From Halopenitus sp041821145 (GTDB lineage Archaea; Halobacteriota; Halobacteria; Halobacteriales; Haloferacaceae): a stretch of 64,000 nucleotides of DNA. Shown in pieces: positions 44,870 through 53,824 of the stretch (position 1 is its first letter; every line of letters starts with the position of its first letter). Location: positions 16,201 through 80,200 of the forward strand of contig NZ_JBGUBC010000013.1 in assembly GCF_041821145.1 (NCBI RefSeq), given 5' to 3'. The notes under the pieces are model-generated. The model worked only from the letters and a program-made list of their open reading frames with translations, ran no database searches and had not been told where the DNA came from. A program made the translations under genes and the position numbers.

Positions 44870-45604
44870 TCAGAACTCGGTCCCTCTCCGCGCTCGCTGG
44901 CCGGCGTCGATCGGGTGTTTCTCCTTGCTCACGCGGGTGATGAGGTCCGCCGCTTCACGGAGATAGGTCGGTTCCTCGTGACTGCCGGTCACCACGATCT
45001 CGAGGCCGGGGGGTTTGGCGTCGATCAGTTCGAGTACGTCCGCGGAATCGAGCAGGCCGCGATCGACCGCATACAGGATCTCGTCGAGGATCAACATGTG
45101 GACACCCGCCTCGGGATCGCCGTCGAGCGGCAGTGACGCCGTGAGATCGACGTCGTCCGCCGCGTCGATCAACTCCCTTGCACGGGCGAGTCCGCCGCGT
45201 GCTTTGGCGGCATGGTCGTCGTCCGCGGAGCCGTCGCGGAACCCGTGCCAACCGTAGTGTCCGGTGTTCTCGTAGGTCATCCCCGGGAGCGCGGCGATCG
45301 CGTTGTACTCGCCGCGAACCGGCGCGACGGAGTCGGCCCCACCTTTCATGAACTGCAGGAGGTGGACCCGATAGCCATGTCCGGCTGCCCGAACTCCCAT
45401 CCCGAGTGCCGCGGTCGTTTTGCCCTTGCCGTCGCCCCACCAGACCTGGACGAGGCCGAACTCCTCGGGCGCGTCGGCAACGATCGCACGATCCTCGGGA
45501 GTGAGGCCAGACCCAGGCGTCCCCCGATCGGCGGCTCGATCGCGGCGCTCCTCGTCGCCGTCCCCACCGGTGGGATCCCTATCGACGTCGTCGGTTTCAG
45601 CCAC
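44870..45604 (-). CDS. cobA: Cob(I)yrinic acid a,c-diamide adenosyltransferase
   Basis: A 244-residue CobA/BtuR-type adenosyltransferase with the P-loop VWWGDGKGKTTAALGMG (57-64 core). FMKGGADSV, AGVHMLILDEILYAVDRG and EIVVTGSHEEP follow. It attaches the 5'-deoxyadenosyl group from ATP to cobalt. The first 48 residues are an acidic, disordered extension. It sits between a small Cys-containing protein (4-bp gap) and cbiP (5-bp gap), forming a tight operon. Confidence 0.94.
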   Translation of the reverse strand: MAETDDVDRDPTGGDGDEERRDRAADRGTPGSGLTPEDRAIVADAPEEFGLVQVWWGDGKGKTTAALGMGVRAAGHGYRVHLLQFMKGGADSVAPVRGEYNAIAALPGMTYENTGHYGWHGFRDGSADDDHAAKARGGLARARELIDAADDVDLTASLPLDGDPEAGVHMLILDEILYAVDRGLLDSADVLELIDAKPPGLEIVVTGSHEEPTYLREAADLITRVSKEKHPIDAGQRARRGTEF

Positions 45605-45608
45605 GGAA

Positions 45609-45902
45609 TCAGTCCTCGTGGATGAACACGAGGCGTTTGTCCCCAGTCGAGGTGAGACAGAGATCGATCCCCTCGCGGGTCGCGCCGAGTTCCTGCCAGT
45701 CGCTGTCGCTGACGAACAGCGTCCGGAATATTCCTCGATCGCAATCGGGATTTGGACATCCCACCCCGGCCGCGTTCTTGTAGACCGTCGTGCCGCCGCC
45801 GGAGCTGTGTTTCACGAGTCCGTCGGTGAGTTGTCGGAGGTCCTCGTCGGAGAGTCCACCGGTCGTGTTGTCGCTACCGTCGTCGCTCGTCTCGTCGCTC
45901 AT
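45609..45902 (-). CDS. Small Cys-motif protein (DUF7385-like)
   Basis: A 97-residue acidic protein. The centre, TVYKNAAGVGCPNPDCDRGIF, has a C-x4-C pair, and LCLTSTGDKRLVFIHED closes it. By recall it resembles small haloarchaeal putative zinc-binding proteins labelled DUF7385 or flagella cluster protein; no function is established to me. It is the first gene of the operon with cobA and cbiP. Confidence 0.65.
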   Translation of the reverse strand: MSDETSDDGSDNTTGGLSDEDLRQLTDGLVKHSSGGGTTVYKNAAGVGCPNPDCDRGIFRTLFVSDSDWQELGATREGIDLCLTSTGDKRLVFIHED

Positions 45903-45964
45903 ACTAACACGTTTCGGGCAGCGCTACGTGAATGTTACTCCGAACGGGTCACGAACTCACCCAT

Positions 45965-46423
45965 CTATGATCCGGTAAAGTCGATCCGGGATCCGCCCTC
46001 GACATCGGCCCGATCGACGGGGCCGATCCGACGGAAGGCGTAGTTCTCGTCAGCCAGATGGACCTCGCGGTCGCACACCTCGACGGCGACCGAATCGAGC
46101 ACCGCACCCTCACACGGGCCGAAATCGCAGTAGCCGCGCTCCCGATCGAAGGTTGCACCGTGTTTTTTACAGAATATCTCGCCGTTCCGGACGAAGGCGC
46201 CGTCGCCCGTATCGAGTCGCACGTCGGTCCAGTGTTGACAATGGTTCCGGTAGCAGGCAACGCTGTCTTCGAGGCGGACGAGGATGGCCTCGACCTCCTC
46301 GCCGTCCGCGCCGACGTCGCCCGCATCGCCCGCATCCATCCCGTCGACCGGCGCCAGCGTCACGAGCAGCGTTCCGTCCGCGGGAACGGCCTCGAGATCG
46401 ATCATCCGTCGCTCGTCGTCCAT
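45965..46423 (-). CDS. Rieske (2Fe-2S) domain protein
   Basis: A 152-residue protein from the ATG at 46423 (MDDERRMIDLEAVP); an ATG at 46405 is also possible. Cluster ligands are in CYRNHCQHW (Cys-x-His) and IFCKKHGATF (Cys-x2-His). This is the small Rieske ferredoxin layout without a membrane anchor. It is likely an electron carrier for an oxygenase or reductase that is not nearby. Confidence 0.88.
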   Translation of the reverse strand: MDDERRMIDLEAVPADGTLLVTLAPVDGMDAGDAGDVGADGEEVEAILVRLEDSVACYRNHCQHWTDVRLDTGDGAFVRNGEIFCKKHGATFDRERGYCDFGPCEGAVLDSVAVEVCDREVHLADENYAFRRIGPVDRADVEGGSRIDFTGS

Positions 46424-46563
46424 GCGGGAGGAACGAACGGATCGCGTTTGAACGTTTGGAGACCGAACCGCCCTGGTTCGAATCCGCGTTTGGACCGGCA
46501 TGTATCCACCGATAGTGACGGTGATCGCGAGAGCGGAGCGGTGGAATGGGCGAGAAGACGGAG

Positions 46564-47124
46564 CTACGAGGCGTCACCTGCCCGCTCGATCCACGTCGCG
46601 GCGCGCTTCTCCCCGACGTTCGCCCTCTCGGCGATGTCGGCCGGATCGGCGGCGGCCAGATCGTCGACGGTTTCGATGCCGATCCCGGAGAGTCGCTCGG
46701 CGTAGGCGGGGCCGATCCCCTTTATCGTCTCCACCGGTGCGCTTTCGCCGCCCGCCGACTCCGGGGCCCCGGAGCCGGATGCGGTTGCCTCCGCCGGTTC
46801 GGCTGCCTCCTCGGGCTCGTCGGCCGCCGTCTCGTCGACGAGCGATCCGGTGGATGCTGCCGCGTCCGTCCCGGCAGCGACCGATTCGTCCGCCGTCGTC
46901 GAATCGACATCAGCTTCGTCGCCGCCAGCGGCCGATCCCTCAGCTACTGATTCCTCGTCTCCCGATGCTTCCTCGGCGACGTCCATCGCCGACGCGCGTG
47001 AGTCCTGATCGTCCGATTCCTCCTCGCTCGGTTCGTGTTCAACGGTTACCTGGGTGTCCGTCCGGTCGGATTCGCCGGGTTCTCCGATCCCAAGTATCCG
47101 TTTTAGTGTCTGCAGGATCCCCAT
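46564..47124 (-). CDS. Helix-hairpin-helix domain protein with acidic linker
   Basis: A 186-residue protein. A short N-terminal helix (MGILQTLKRILGIGE) is followed by about 100 residues of acidic, low-complexity sequence. The C-terminal tandem HhH domain contains IKGIGPAYAERLSGIGIETVDDLAAAD and ANVGEKRAATWI. Such HhH modules bind DNA or partner proteins non-specifically. Specific function unknown. Confidence 0.8.
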   Translation of the reverse strand: MGILQTLKRILGIGEPGESDRTDTQVTVEHEPSEEESDDQDSRASAMDVAEEASGDEESVAEGSAAGGDEADVDSTTADESVAAGTDAAASTGSLVDETAADEPEEAAEPAEATASGSGAPESAGGESAPVETIKGIGPAYAERLSGIGIETVDDLAAADPADIAERANVGEKRAATWIERAGDAS

Positions 47125-47232
47125 CGGGGCACAGTACGAACGGGGGCCATTTAAAAGCAGTCGGCGAGTTCCGAACGAACCCGAAAACGGACGACGGAAA
47201 TGTGTGATCGGGAAACGGCGGGCCCGGGATGG

Positions 47233-47688
47233 CTACCGTTCGTCGCTGTCGAGCACGCGGATCTGATCGCCGCGAACGGTGACCGGGATCGGAACGGTCG
47301 CCTCGTAGAGTTCGACGGTGACCTGGTCTTTGCCCTCGTCGATCCGCTGCACGCGAGCCTTCTCCCCTTTGAACGGTCCGGCGATGAGTTCGACGATGTC
47401 GCCCTCGGCGATCCCCTCCACGTCGGGGGTCGGAGAGAGGAAGTGTTCGACCTCCGAAAAGCCGCTTGCGGCGGGGCCGTCCGACCCGGAAATGACGCCG
47501 CGGGCGTGCGGGATCTCATCGAGGATGCGTGCGAAGACGCTCCCGTCTTCGGCCTCGACCATCACGTAGCTCGTGAGCTGGTCGGGGGCCAACACGGCGT
47601 GGATCTCCGGCATCTCCTTTTCGGCGAGCATGTCGGCGACCGTCCGCTCCTGGCTCGCAGTCGTCTTGACCGCGAATATCGACGACAT
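47233..47688 (-). CDS. spt5: Transcription elongation factor Spt5
   Basis: A 151-residue archaeal Spt5/NusG. The NGN domain (about 1-88) binds the RNA polymerase clamp and Spt4; the KOW domain starts with EGDIVELIAGPFKGEKARV. Its ATG overlaps the secE stop by 1 bp (TGATG), so translation is coupled, the conserved archaeal and bacterial secE-nusG order. Confidence 0.95.
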   Translation of the reverse strand: MSSIFAVKTTASQERTVADMLAEKEMPEIHAVLAPDQLTSYVMVEAEDGSVFARILDEIPHARGVISGSDGPAASGFSEVEHFLSPTPDVEGIAEGDIVELIAGPFKGEKARVQRIDEGKDQVTVELYEATVPIPVTVRGDQIRVLDSDER

Positions 47689-47864
47689 CAGACGCCGACC
47701 CCCGGCAGGAGGCTCATGATCGCGTAGATCAGAAACCCGATGAAGCCGACGAGGATGATGCCGGCGCCGGCGATCTTCGAAACCTGCGTGAACTCCTCGG
47801 TACTCGGAGTGCTCGCCAGCTTTAACACCCGAATGTAGCTGTTGAGATCGTAGGGGACGTCCAT
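47688..47864 (-). CDS. secE: Protein translocase subunit SecE (Sec61 gamma)
   Basis: A 58-residue protein from the ATG at 47864: MDVPYDLNSYIRVLKLASTP, an amphipathic region STEEFTQVSKIAG, then one span (GIILVGFIGFLIYAIMSLL). The size and order fit archaeal SecE/Sec61 gamma, the clamp of the SecY channel. A minus-strand TATA-like ggtaaaaaacg lies 26-36 bp upstream. It overlaps spt5 and lies 132 bp downstream of ftsZ. Confidence 0.92.
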   Translation of the reverse strand: MDVPYDLNSYIRVLKLASTPSTEEFTQVSKIAGAGIILVGFIGFLIYAIMSLLPGVGV

Positions 47865-47996
47865 ATTAGAAGGGAGTAGGCGACGGGACGTTTTTTACCT
47901 TGTGATGTGGAGGGCGGAGAAACGCGGACGAATCAGCGGGAGGAAGGAGGGATCCGGAGCCGGACCGGTCGTCATTCCACGAAGCCGAGTCGGTCG

Positions 47997-49190
47997 CTAT
48001 TCGACGTAGTCGATATCGTCGACCTGCTGGTCGACCGGCTCCTCGACCATCTCTGGCTGTGGCTGCTCATCACCATTGCGGCCGTAGATCTGTGGCGACT
48101 CGACACCGGTGACGACGATCATGGTTCGCATCTGCCCCTCGATTTCCTCGTCGACGGAGGTCCCCCAGATGATGCGTGCGTCGGGGTCGATGCGGTCGTA
48201 TATCTCCTCGACGACGCCCTCGGCCTCCTCGATGCTCATGTCGCTGCCGCCGGTGACGTTGACGAGCGCGGAGTTCGCCCCCGAGATGTCGACGTCGAGA
48301 AGGGGCGATCGAAGCGCCGATTTCACCGAGTCCTGTGCCTTCGAATCGGAGTCGGACTCGCCGAGACCGATCATTGCGACGCCACCCTTCTCCATCACGG
48401 TGCGAACGTCGGCGAAGTCGAGGTTGACGAGACCGGGTCTGGTGATGAGCTCCGTAATGCCTTTGACCGACCGCATCAGGACCTCATCGGAGACCTTGAA
48501 CGCCTGGCGGACGGGAAGCTTGCCCACGGCATCGAGGAGGCGATCATTGGGGACGACGATGACGGTGTCGGCGACGTCACGCAGCCGTTCGAGGCCGGCC
48601 TCGGCGTTCGTGCGCCTGACCTCGCCCTCCGCGGTGAAGGGCGTGGTGACGATCGCGATCGTGAGCGCGCCCGACTCGCGGGCAGCCTTCGCGACCACGG
48701 GTGCGGAGCCGGTTCCGGTTCCACCGCCGAGTCCGGCGGTGACGAAGACCATGTCCGAACCCTCGATCGAGTCGTATATCTCCTCTTGGGATTCGATGGC
48801 GGCTTCCTCGCCGACCTGTGGGAGCGAGCCGGCCCCGCGACCCTGGGTCTTCTGCTGGCCCATCAGGATCTTCGTATCGGCCTCGATGTTGACCAGGTGC
48901 TGAACGTCGGTGTTGGCCGCGACCAGCTTTGCGCCGTGGATCCCCTCTTCTTTCATCCGGTTGACAGTATTCCCACCGGCGCCGCCACAGCCTACGACGG
49001 TGATGTTCGTCTGCAGGTCCTGGAGAACGTCCTGCAACTCGTCGTCGGTCATCGTCCCGGTTTGTGGGGCGCCGCCGGCCGCTCCAGTGCCTCCGGCGTC
49101 GCCGGCGGCGTCTTGGCCGTCGACATTTCCGGAACCGCCGGATCCGGATTCCTCGGCCTCGTCGATCGCATCCTCAACGATGGAGTCCAT
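47997..49190 (-). CDS. ftsZ1: Cell division GTPase FtsZ (FtsZ1 type)
   Basis: A 397-residue tubulin-superfamily GTPase. VVGCGGAGGNTVNRM begins the GTPase domain and the tubulin signature AGLGGGTGTGSAPVVA (about residue 152) binds phosphates. The T7-loop region NLDFADVRTVM supplies catalytic acidic residues. The N-terminal 45 residues are a Gly-rich flexible tail, and the C-terminus ends with VDDIDYVE. The secE-spt5 neighbourhood and the MDSIVEDAIDEAEE start suggest the FtsZ1 paralogue. A TATA-like ggtaattaac lies at 49214-49223 on the minus strand. Confidence 0.95.
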   Translation of the reverse strand: MDSIVEDAIDEAEESGSGGSGNVDGQDAAGDAGGTGAAGGAPQTGTMTDDELQDVLQDLQTNITVVGCGGAGGNTVNRMKEEGIHGAKLVAANTDVQHLVNIEADTKILMGQQKTQGRGAGSLPQVGEEAAIESQEEIYDSIEGSDMVFVTAGLGGGTGTGSAPVVAKAARESGALTIAIVTTPFTAEGEVRRTNAEAGLERLRDVADTVIVVPNDRLLDAVGKLPVRQAFKVSDEVLMRSVKGITELITRPGLVNLDFADVRTVMEKGGVAMIGLGESDSDSKAQDSVKSALRSPLLDVDISGANSALVNVTGGSDMSIEEAEGVVEEIYDRIDPDARIIWGTSVDEEIEGQMRTMIVVTGVESPQIYGRNGDEQPQPEMVEEPVDQQVDDIDYVE

Positions 49191-49352
49191 ATTGGAGAAG
49201 GGTTATACAGGGAGGTTAATTACCTTTCCCCATTCGTCAGACCTTCGTCAGACGCTGAGGGCCTCATTTCGGTCGAATTTCGGACGAGTCGGGAACCGGC
49301 TCTCTCAAGACGGTGGCGGCGCCCGGTTGATCGCCGCGGGAGCCACGGACCG

Positions 49353-50828
49353 TCACCGCGGGAACCGCTCCTCGCGCTCGCGGGTGACCGCTTCGGGAGT
49401 GATCGTCTTCCCGTCGACCTCGACGGGCGTTCCGGCGGCAAGGGCACCGAACTTCGGTCCCTCCGGCACGCCACGATCGGCGGCGAGTTCGGGATCGAAG
49501 GCGGTCTCGCGAGCGACGACCGCCTCCTCGTGGACGGTGACCTCCTCGAAGCGCTCGCGGAGTACGTCGGCAAGCGCCTCAACGAGTGTATCAAAGTCGT
49601 CCCGGTCGGCGAGGACGATCGATCCTGCTGCGCGCGTTCCGGATTCGCTCGTCTCGAAGGCGATCGCGTCGTCCTCGATCGCCGCACGCGCTGCGTCGTG
49701 GTCGATCCCTTGGGCCCGTGCGAGGAGGTCGGACGGGAGATCGCGGACGAGTAACGTCCGATCGGCCATGCTATCGCTCCCGTGATCGCGATCGATCATG
49801 ATCTCGTCTTCGTGATCGGGGATGCCTTCCGGAACCACGCCACCGAAGCGAAGCCCCTCCTCGACGGTCGCGACCGTGTTCTCGATCGCCTCGACGAGCG
49901 CGAGCGGGCGATCGCCGACCTGACGGACCCACGTCTCGCTGACGATTCGGTGGCCCAGATCCTCGATCGTGGCCACGAGATCCGGTTTCTCGCCCTCGAT
50001 CACGGCGTATTCTGCGTCGCTCGCCTCGAAGGCGCGTGAGAGGACGTCGCGGTTTCGCGCCGGCGTTCCCATCTCGGCGAGTTGCCAGTCGGATCCGACG
50101 TGGCCGACACCCCACTCGGTCTCCGCGACGATCCGAGTGAACCGCGGCGCATAGTGACCCCCGCCGAATCCAACGACGTGTCGGGAACGCCCGTCGTCGC
50201 CGCGGATGTCGACCGGCGAGAACGTCGACGATCGACGGCAGGCCACGATCAGATCGAGGACGGCGCGAGCCACGGCGCGGGCACCGTCAGGATCGTCCCA
50301 CTGTTCGGGCCCCGATCCGAGCTCGGCGAACAGCGAGGGAACCGAAACGTCGCTTGGTCCGTGGTGGGTACACTCGATACCGACGTCGTATTCTGCCGGG
50401 GCGTGCTCGTCGAAGGATTCGAGGAGTCGCTTCTGGGCGGCAGGTGCGGCACGCGCGAGCTGACCGCCAGAACCGCCGTGCTCGGCCGGGCCGAAGTTGC
50501 CTGTGAAGTGGGCCGTCAACAGCGCTCCGCTCTCGCCGGCGTGGCGGGAGACGAAGACGAGCACGTCGAGGTCCCGATCCGATGCTTCGAAGGCACTCAC
50601 CGGATCCTCGAGATGAATATGGAGTTCGTCGACGGTTCGGATCTCCGCCCCTGGACGTCGGTAGACCGTGCCACCGCCCTCTCCGTCGGGGATGGAATCG
50701 TCCGTGGTCGTTTCCCAGTCGCCGATCTCGAGGAGCCGTTCACCGATGTGTTCCGACGCGCGGTCTGCCCGACTGACGACGATCGCGATCACTATCGGGG
50801 GATCCGAGGGTCCCGACCGAATAGTCAT
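49353..50828 (-). CDS. dtdA: D-aminoacyl-tRNA deacylase DtdA (archaeal DTD2 type)
   Basis: A 491-residue protein. The conserved catalytic half (about 10-270) contains FVSRHAGESGALLTAH, GIECTHHGPSD and GFGGGHYAPRFTRI; these His clusters bind the active-site metals. A C-terminal domain of about 200 residues (from about residue 290), typical of haloarchaeal members, follows. The enzyme hydrolyses D-aminoacyl-tRNA. No shortened forms or frameshifts are seen. Confidence 0.93.
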   Translation of the reverse strand: MTIRSGPSDPPIVIAIVVSRADRASEHIGERLLEIGDWETTTDDSIPDGEGGGTVYRRPGAEIRTVDELHIHLEDPVSAFEASDRDLDVLVFVSRHAGESGALLTAHFTGNFGPAEHGGSGGQLARAAPAAQKRLLESFDEHAPAEYDVGIECTHHGPSDVSVPSLFAELGSGPEQWDDPDGARAVARAVLDLIVACRRSSTFSPVDIRGDDGRSRHVVGFGGGHYAPRFTRIVAETEWGVGHVGSDWQLAEMGTPARNRDVLSRAFEASDAEYAVIEGEKPDLVATIEDLGHRIVSETWVRQVGDRPLALVEAIENTVATVEEGLRFGGVVPEGIPDHEDEIMIDRDHGSDSMADRTLLVRDLPSDLLARAQGIDHDAARAAIEDDAIAFETSESGTRAAGSIVLADRDDFDTLVEALADVLRERFEEVTVHEEAVVARETAFDPELAADRGVPEGPKFGALAAGTPVEVDGKTITPEAVTREREERFPR

Positions 50829-50870
50829 CGATCGCGAATCATCAATCGTTGTCGTTCGGTGATCCGGTCG

Positions 50871-52238
50871 TCAATCGTCGTCGTTCGGAACTCCGGATCT
50901 GGACGGCAAAACGGCATCGCGTATCGTCCCCTGGGTCCGCCCGAGGAGGCGACGAAACGCCCGCCGCCGAGAGACGAGGAGTATGCCGCCAAGCAAGACG
51001 TAGATACCGCTATACACGAGCAGGAGTTCGTGGCTCGAAAGCGGTAACACGAGTATGTCCCGGATGAGCAGGAACTCGGAGAGGACCTGCGAGACGAACA
51101 GCAACAACAGCACCACTCCCTCCCTGGCTGAGATCTCGAAGTTGAGCAGTATCGTGATGGCGAAAAAGGACTGTGCCGCAGTGAGCCAGATCTCGGCCGC
51201 CTGTCGCTCGTCGAACGCGAGGACGCCGTACTGGCCGAGCGCGAGCGAGTGGACGACGACGAGGGTTCCGATCAGCAACGTCCACTGGTTGAGCTTCGAG
51301 GAGATGAGCGCGTTGAACCCTGCCGTCGAGCGAGCCTTGTTCACTAGATAGAGGACGACGATGAGTTCCGGAGATTCAGAAGCAAGCGGCGCGATCCACT
51401 GGATCATGAAGAACGAGGGGATGCCGATGTCCTGGCCGATCTCCTCGAGTCCGTGGGCGAAGGGCTCGACCGCCGTGAAGATCAGCAACCCGGAATAAGC
51501 GAAGAGCAGAACGACGGTCGCTATCCGATTGGGCTTGGCGAAGGTCTGGAGGTACGCCGGAACGCCGACGTGTTCCTCCGCGGGATCGACGTCTCCACGG
51601 AGAATGATCGCGATGTAGGCGACGTAGAGCCCGACGAGAAAGAGCATATCGAGGACGTCGATCCCGCCGTTTAGCGGGATGAGGAACGCCCAACACGTGG
51701 CGAGAAGCAGAAAGACGATGTCAAGACCGATATCGCGGTCGATCGTGACGACGTCGGCGAGGAATCCCGTTCGCCTCTCGACGGATGGATCCGAGTCGGA
51801 ACCCCGCCGAAAGATCGTAAAGAGAGCGATACCGGCCCACCCGATCCCGATCAGGATGCGGTTGGCACCGGTCATGTTGGCGACCGCGAGATTTCCGGCC
51901 TCGATGCCGCGTGCCGTTCCCGCATAAATGCCGGCATTCCATGCGTACAGCGCGTCGACGGCGTACTCGGGAGCTACTGCGAGCACCGCGAGGACCGCGA
52001 TCGCGAAGGCGCGAGGAACGTCCTTCTCCGCGGTCTCTGCAGCCCATGCGAGCAAAAAGGCCGCGCCTAGAACTGAGATACCGCTCACCACCACGATTGC
52101 CACCGTAGATAGCCCCGAAAACGTTCCCGGAACCGCATACCCGATCCGCGGGAAGCCCTCTGTGGCGATCCACGTTGCGACCCAGGGAATGGTCAAAACC
52201 ACCGCCGCCGCGATGGCTCGCAGTGACTGGCGTCTCAT
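50871..52238 (-). CDS. Sodium/calcium exchanger family (CaCA) antiporter
   Basis: A 455-residue membrane protein with ten or more spans. The two alpha repeats are present: APEYAVDALYAWNAG with GNLAVANMTGANRILIG, and PLASESPELIVVLYLVNKA with GFNALISSKLNQWTLLIG. The acidic residues in these repeats coordinate Ca2+ and Na+. It likely expels Ca2+ in exchange for Na+, which fits a Na+-rich habitat. It lies 42 bp downstream of dtdA on the same strand. Confidence 0.9.
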   Translation of the reverse strand: MRRQSLRAIAAAVVLTIPWVATWIATEGFPRIGYAVPGTFSGLSTVAIVVVSGISVLGAAFLLAWAAETAEKDVPRAFAIAVLAVLAVAPEYAVDALYAWNAGIYAGTARGIEAGNLAVANMTGANRILIGIGWAGIALFTIFRRGSDSDPSVERRTGFLADVVTIDRDIGLDIVFLLLATCWAFLIPLNGGIDVLDMLFLVGLYVAYIAIILRGDVDPAEEHVGVPAYLQTFAKPNRIATVVLLFAYSGLLIFTAVEPFAHGLEEIGQDIGIPSFFMIQWIAPLASESPELIVVLYLVNKARSTAGFNALISSKLNQWTLLIGTLVVVHSLALGQYGVLAFDERQAAEIWLTAAQSFFAITILLNFEISAREGVVLLLLFVSQVLSEFLLIRDILVLPLSSHELLLVYSGIYVLLGGILLVSRRRAFRRLLGRTQGTIRDAVLPSRSGVPNDDD

Positions 52239-52531
52239 CGGCGATCGTTCATCCCGTCGGATGGCTCACGATCGATCAAAGCGCCGATCCGTGGTCCGTT
52301 CGTGTGTATCGTGACGTTCCTCGGAGTCATCGGATTATCTGCACTCACAACTCCCCGATATATAATTCACAAGATATCGCGAACGAAGCGAAATACGGGC
52401 GTTTCAGTCCCTCTATCGAACGATCGGTCCGATTGCCGGGGGATCGGTGATATCGGCTTCAGACGCCTTGAAACGGTCGAATCGGGCGCTTTCGGTCACA
52501 TCCCACTTTCGACTTCGAATGGGTCGCGAAG
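52239..52531. other. Intergenic region, no gene seen
   Basis: 293 bp between the exchanger start and the DUF1508 stop, both on the minus strand. It contains a TATA-like ccgatatataattc near 52357-52370, which reads well in either direction. No start-to-stop frame with haloarchaeal character was found. Confidence 0.5.
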
Positions 52532-52726
52532 TCACCCATCATCGAGAACGTCGATCGCGGCGTCCGGCGAACTCCGTTTGACGCTCTCGATCCCTCGTTT
52601 GGCTCCTTGCTTGGATCGATATCCCTCCCCGCTATCGGCGATGATGTTTCCATTCGCGGCGACGAGCCGCCATCGCCACTCGCCCGCGTTATCCAGAAAT
52701 ACCTCGAAGGTTGCCGTGCCGGGCAT
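52532..52726 (-). CDS. DUF1508 (YegP/HVO_2922-type) protein
   Basis: A 64-residue protein from the ATG at 52726 (MPGTATFEVFLDNAGEWRWR), with the repeat signature WRWRLVAANGNIIADSGEGY and KQGAKRGIESVKR. This is one DUF1508 unit; the full YegP has two. The minus-strand TATA-like gggtattaatgta at 52751-52763 supports this start. Function unknown. Confidence 0.9.
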   Translation of the reverse strand: MPGTATFEVFLDNAGEWRWRLVAANGNIIADSGEGYRSKQGAKRGIESVKRSSPDAAIDVLDDG

Positions 52727-52864
52727 CACGGACAAGTATTCACCCCCCCTCTACATTAATACCCGTCCCGACGCGTCGAGTTTTCGTCCCGTACTCGTTT
52801 CCAATCGTGAGGAACCATCGCCCGGTTATTTATCAGCCCATGTGTAATTCACGCGGTACGAGTC

Positions 52865-53761
52865 ATGTACGAGACCATCCTGATCCCCGTGGACGGGAGC
52901 GAACACGCGATCAGAGCGGCCGAGCACGGGAGCCGCCTCGCAGAGGCGTTCGACGCGACGGTACATCTGCTCAACGTCGTCGATATCCACTCCGCGGCCG
53001 GTCTGTTTAACGCAGGCGGCGTCGACGAGGAGTTCATCGAACGTATCGAAGCCGAAGGCCAGGAGGCGATCGACGCAGCCGAAGACGCGATCGAGCAGGC
53101 CGAGCAGGTCGAGACGGCGATGGTTCGCGGAGATCCGTCCGAGGAGATACTCGAATACGTGGACGACCACGGCATCGGTCTCATCACGATGGGGACTCAC
53201 GGTCGGACGGGCGTGAACCGCTACATCGCCGGCAGCGTGACCGAACGCGTTGTTCGCCTCTCCGAAGTGCCGGTGTTGACGACCCGTGCGACGAGCGAAA
53301 GCGACCCCACAGGCGGCTACGAGGAGATCCTCATCCCGACCGACGGGAGCGAACCCGCCGACGCGGCGGTCGAGCATGCGCTGGCGATCGCATCCCAAAC
53401 CGGTGCTCGCATTCACGCCGTCAGCGTCGTCGACGTACAGGGAACCCAAATGAATCCCGAGTACACTCGGATCGCCGAACTTCGTGAGTACCTCACCGAG
53501 GAGGCGGAGCGCGCCGTCGATGATATCGTGACGCGAGCCGAGGAGGCCGGCGTGGACGCCGTTCGATCGGTTTCGACTGGATCACCAGCAGCGACGTTGC
53601 TGGAATACGTGGATGACCATGACGTCGATCTCGTCGCGATGGGGACGGCCGGTCGAACCGGACTCGATCGCTACCTGCTCGGAAGCACGACGGAACGAAT
53701 GATCAGACGCTGTCAAGTACCCGTTCTCGCCGTCAACGCGGGAACGCGAGCGAGACGCTGA
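52865..53761 (+). CDS. Tandem universal stress protein (UspA x2)
   Basis: A 298-residue protein with two Usp domains, about 1-142 and 150-298. Each starts with ILIPxDGSE and has the nucleotide-binding pattern: first GTHGRTGVNRYIAGSVTE, second GTAGRTGLDRYLLGSTTE. The intact G-2x-G-9x-G(S/T) patterns suggest ATP binding in both. The TATA-like gttatttat near 52833-52841 gives a leaderless start at 52865. Confidence 0.94.
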   Translation: MYETILIPVDGSEHAIRAAEHGSRLAEAFDATVHLLNVVDIHSAAGLFNAGGVDEEFIERIEAEGQEAIDAAEDAIEQAEQVETAMVRGDPSEEILEYVDDHGIGLITMGTHGRTGVNRYIAGSVTERVVRLSEVPVLTTRATSESDPTGGYEEILIPTDGSEPADAAVEHALAIASQTGARIHAVSVVDVQGTQMNPEYTRIAELREYLTEEAERAVDDIVTRAEEAGVDAVRSVSTGSPAATLLEYVDDHDVDLVAMGTAGRTGLDRYLLGSTTERMIRRCQVPVLAVNAGTRARR

Positions 53762-53824
53762 TCGCCTCACGGAGGATCGAAGTCGACCCACCGAGTTTTT
53801 GTCCCGGGCGGCGTCCCCGTTCGT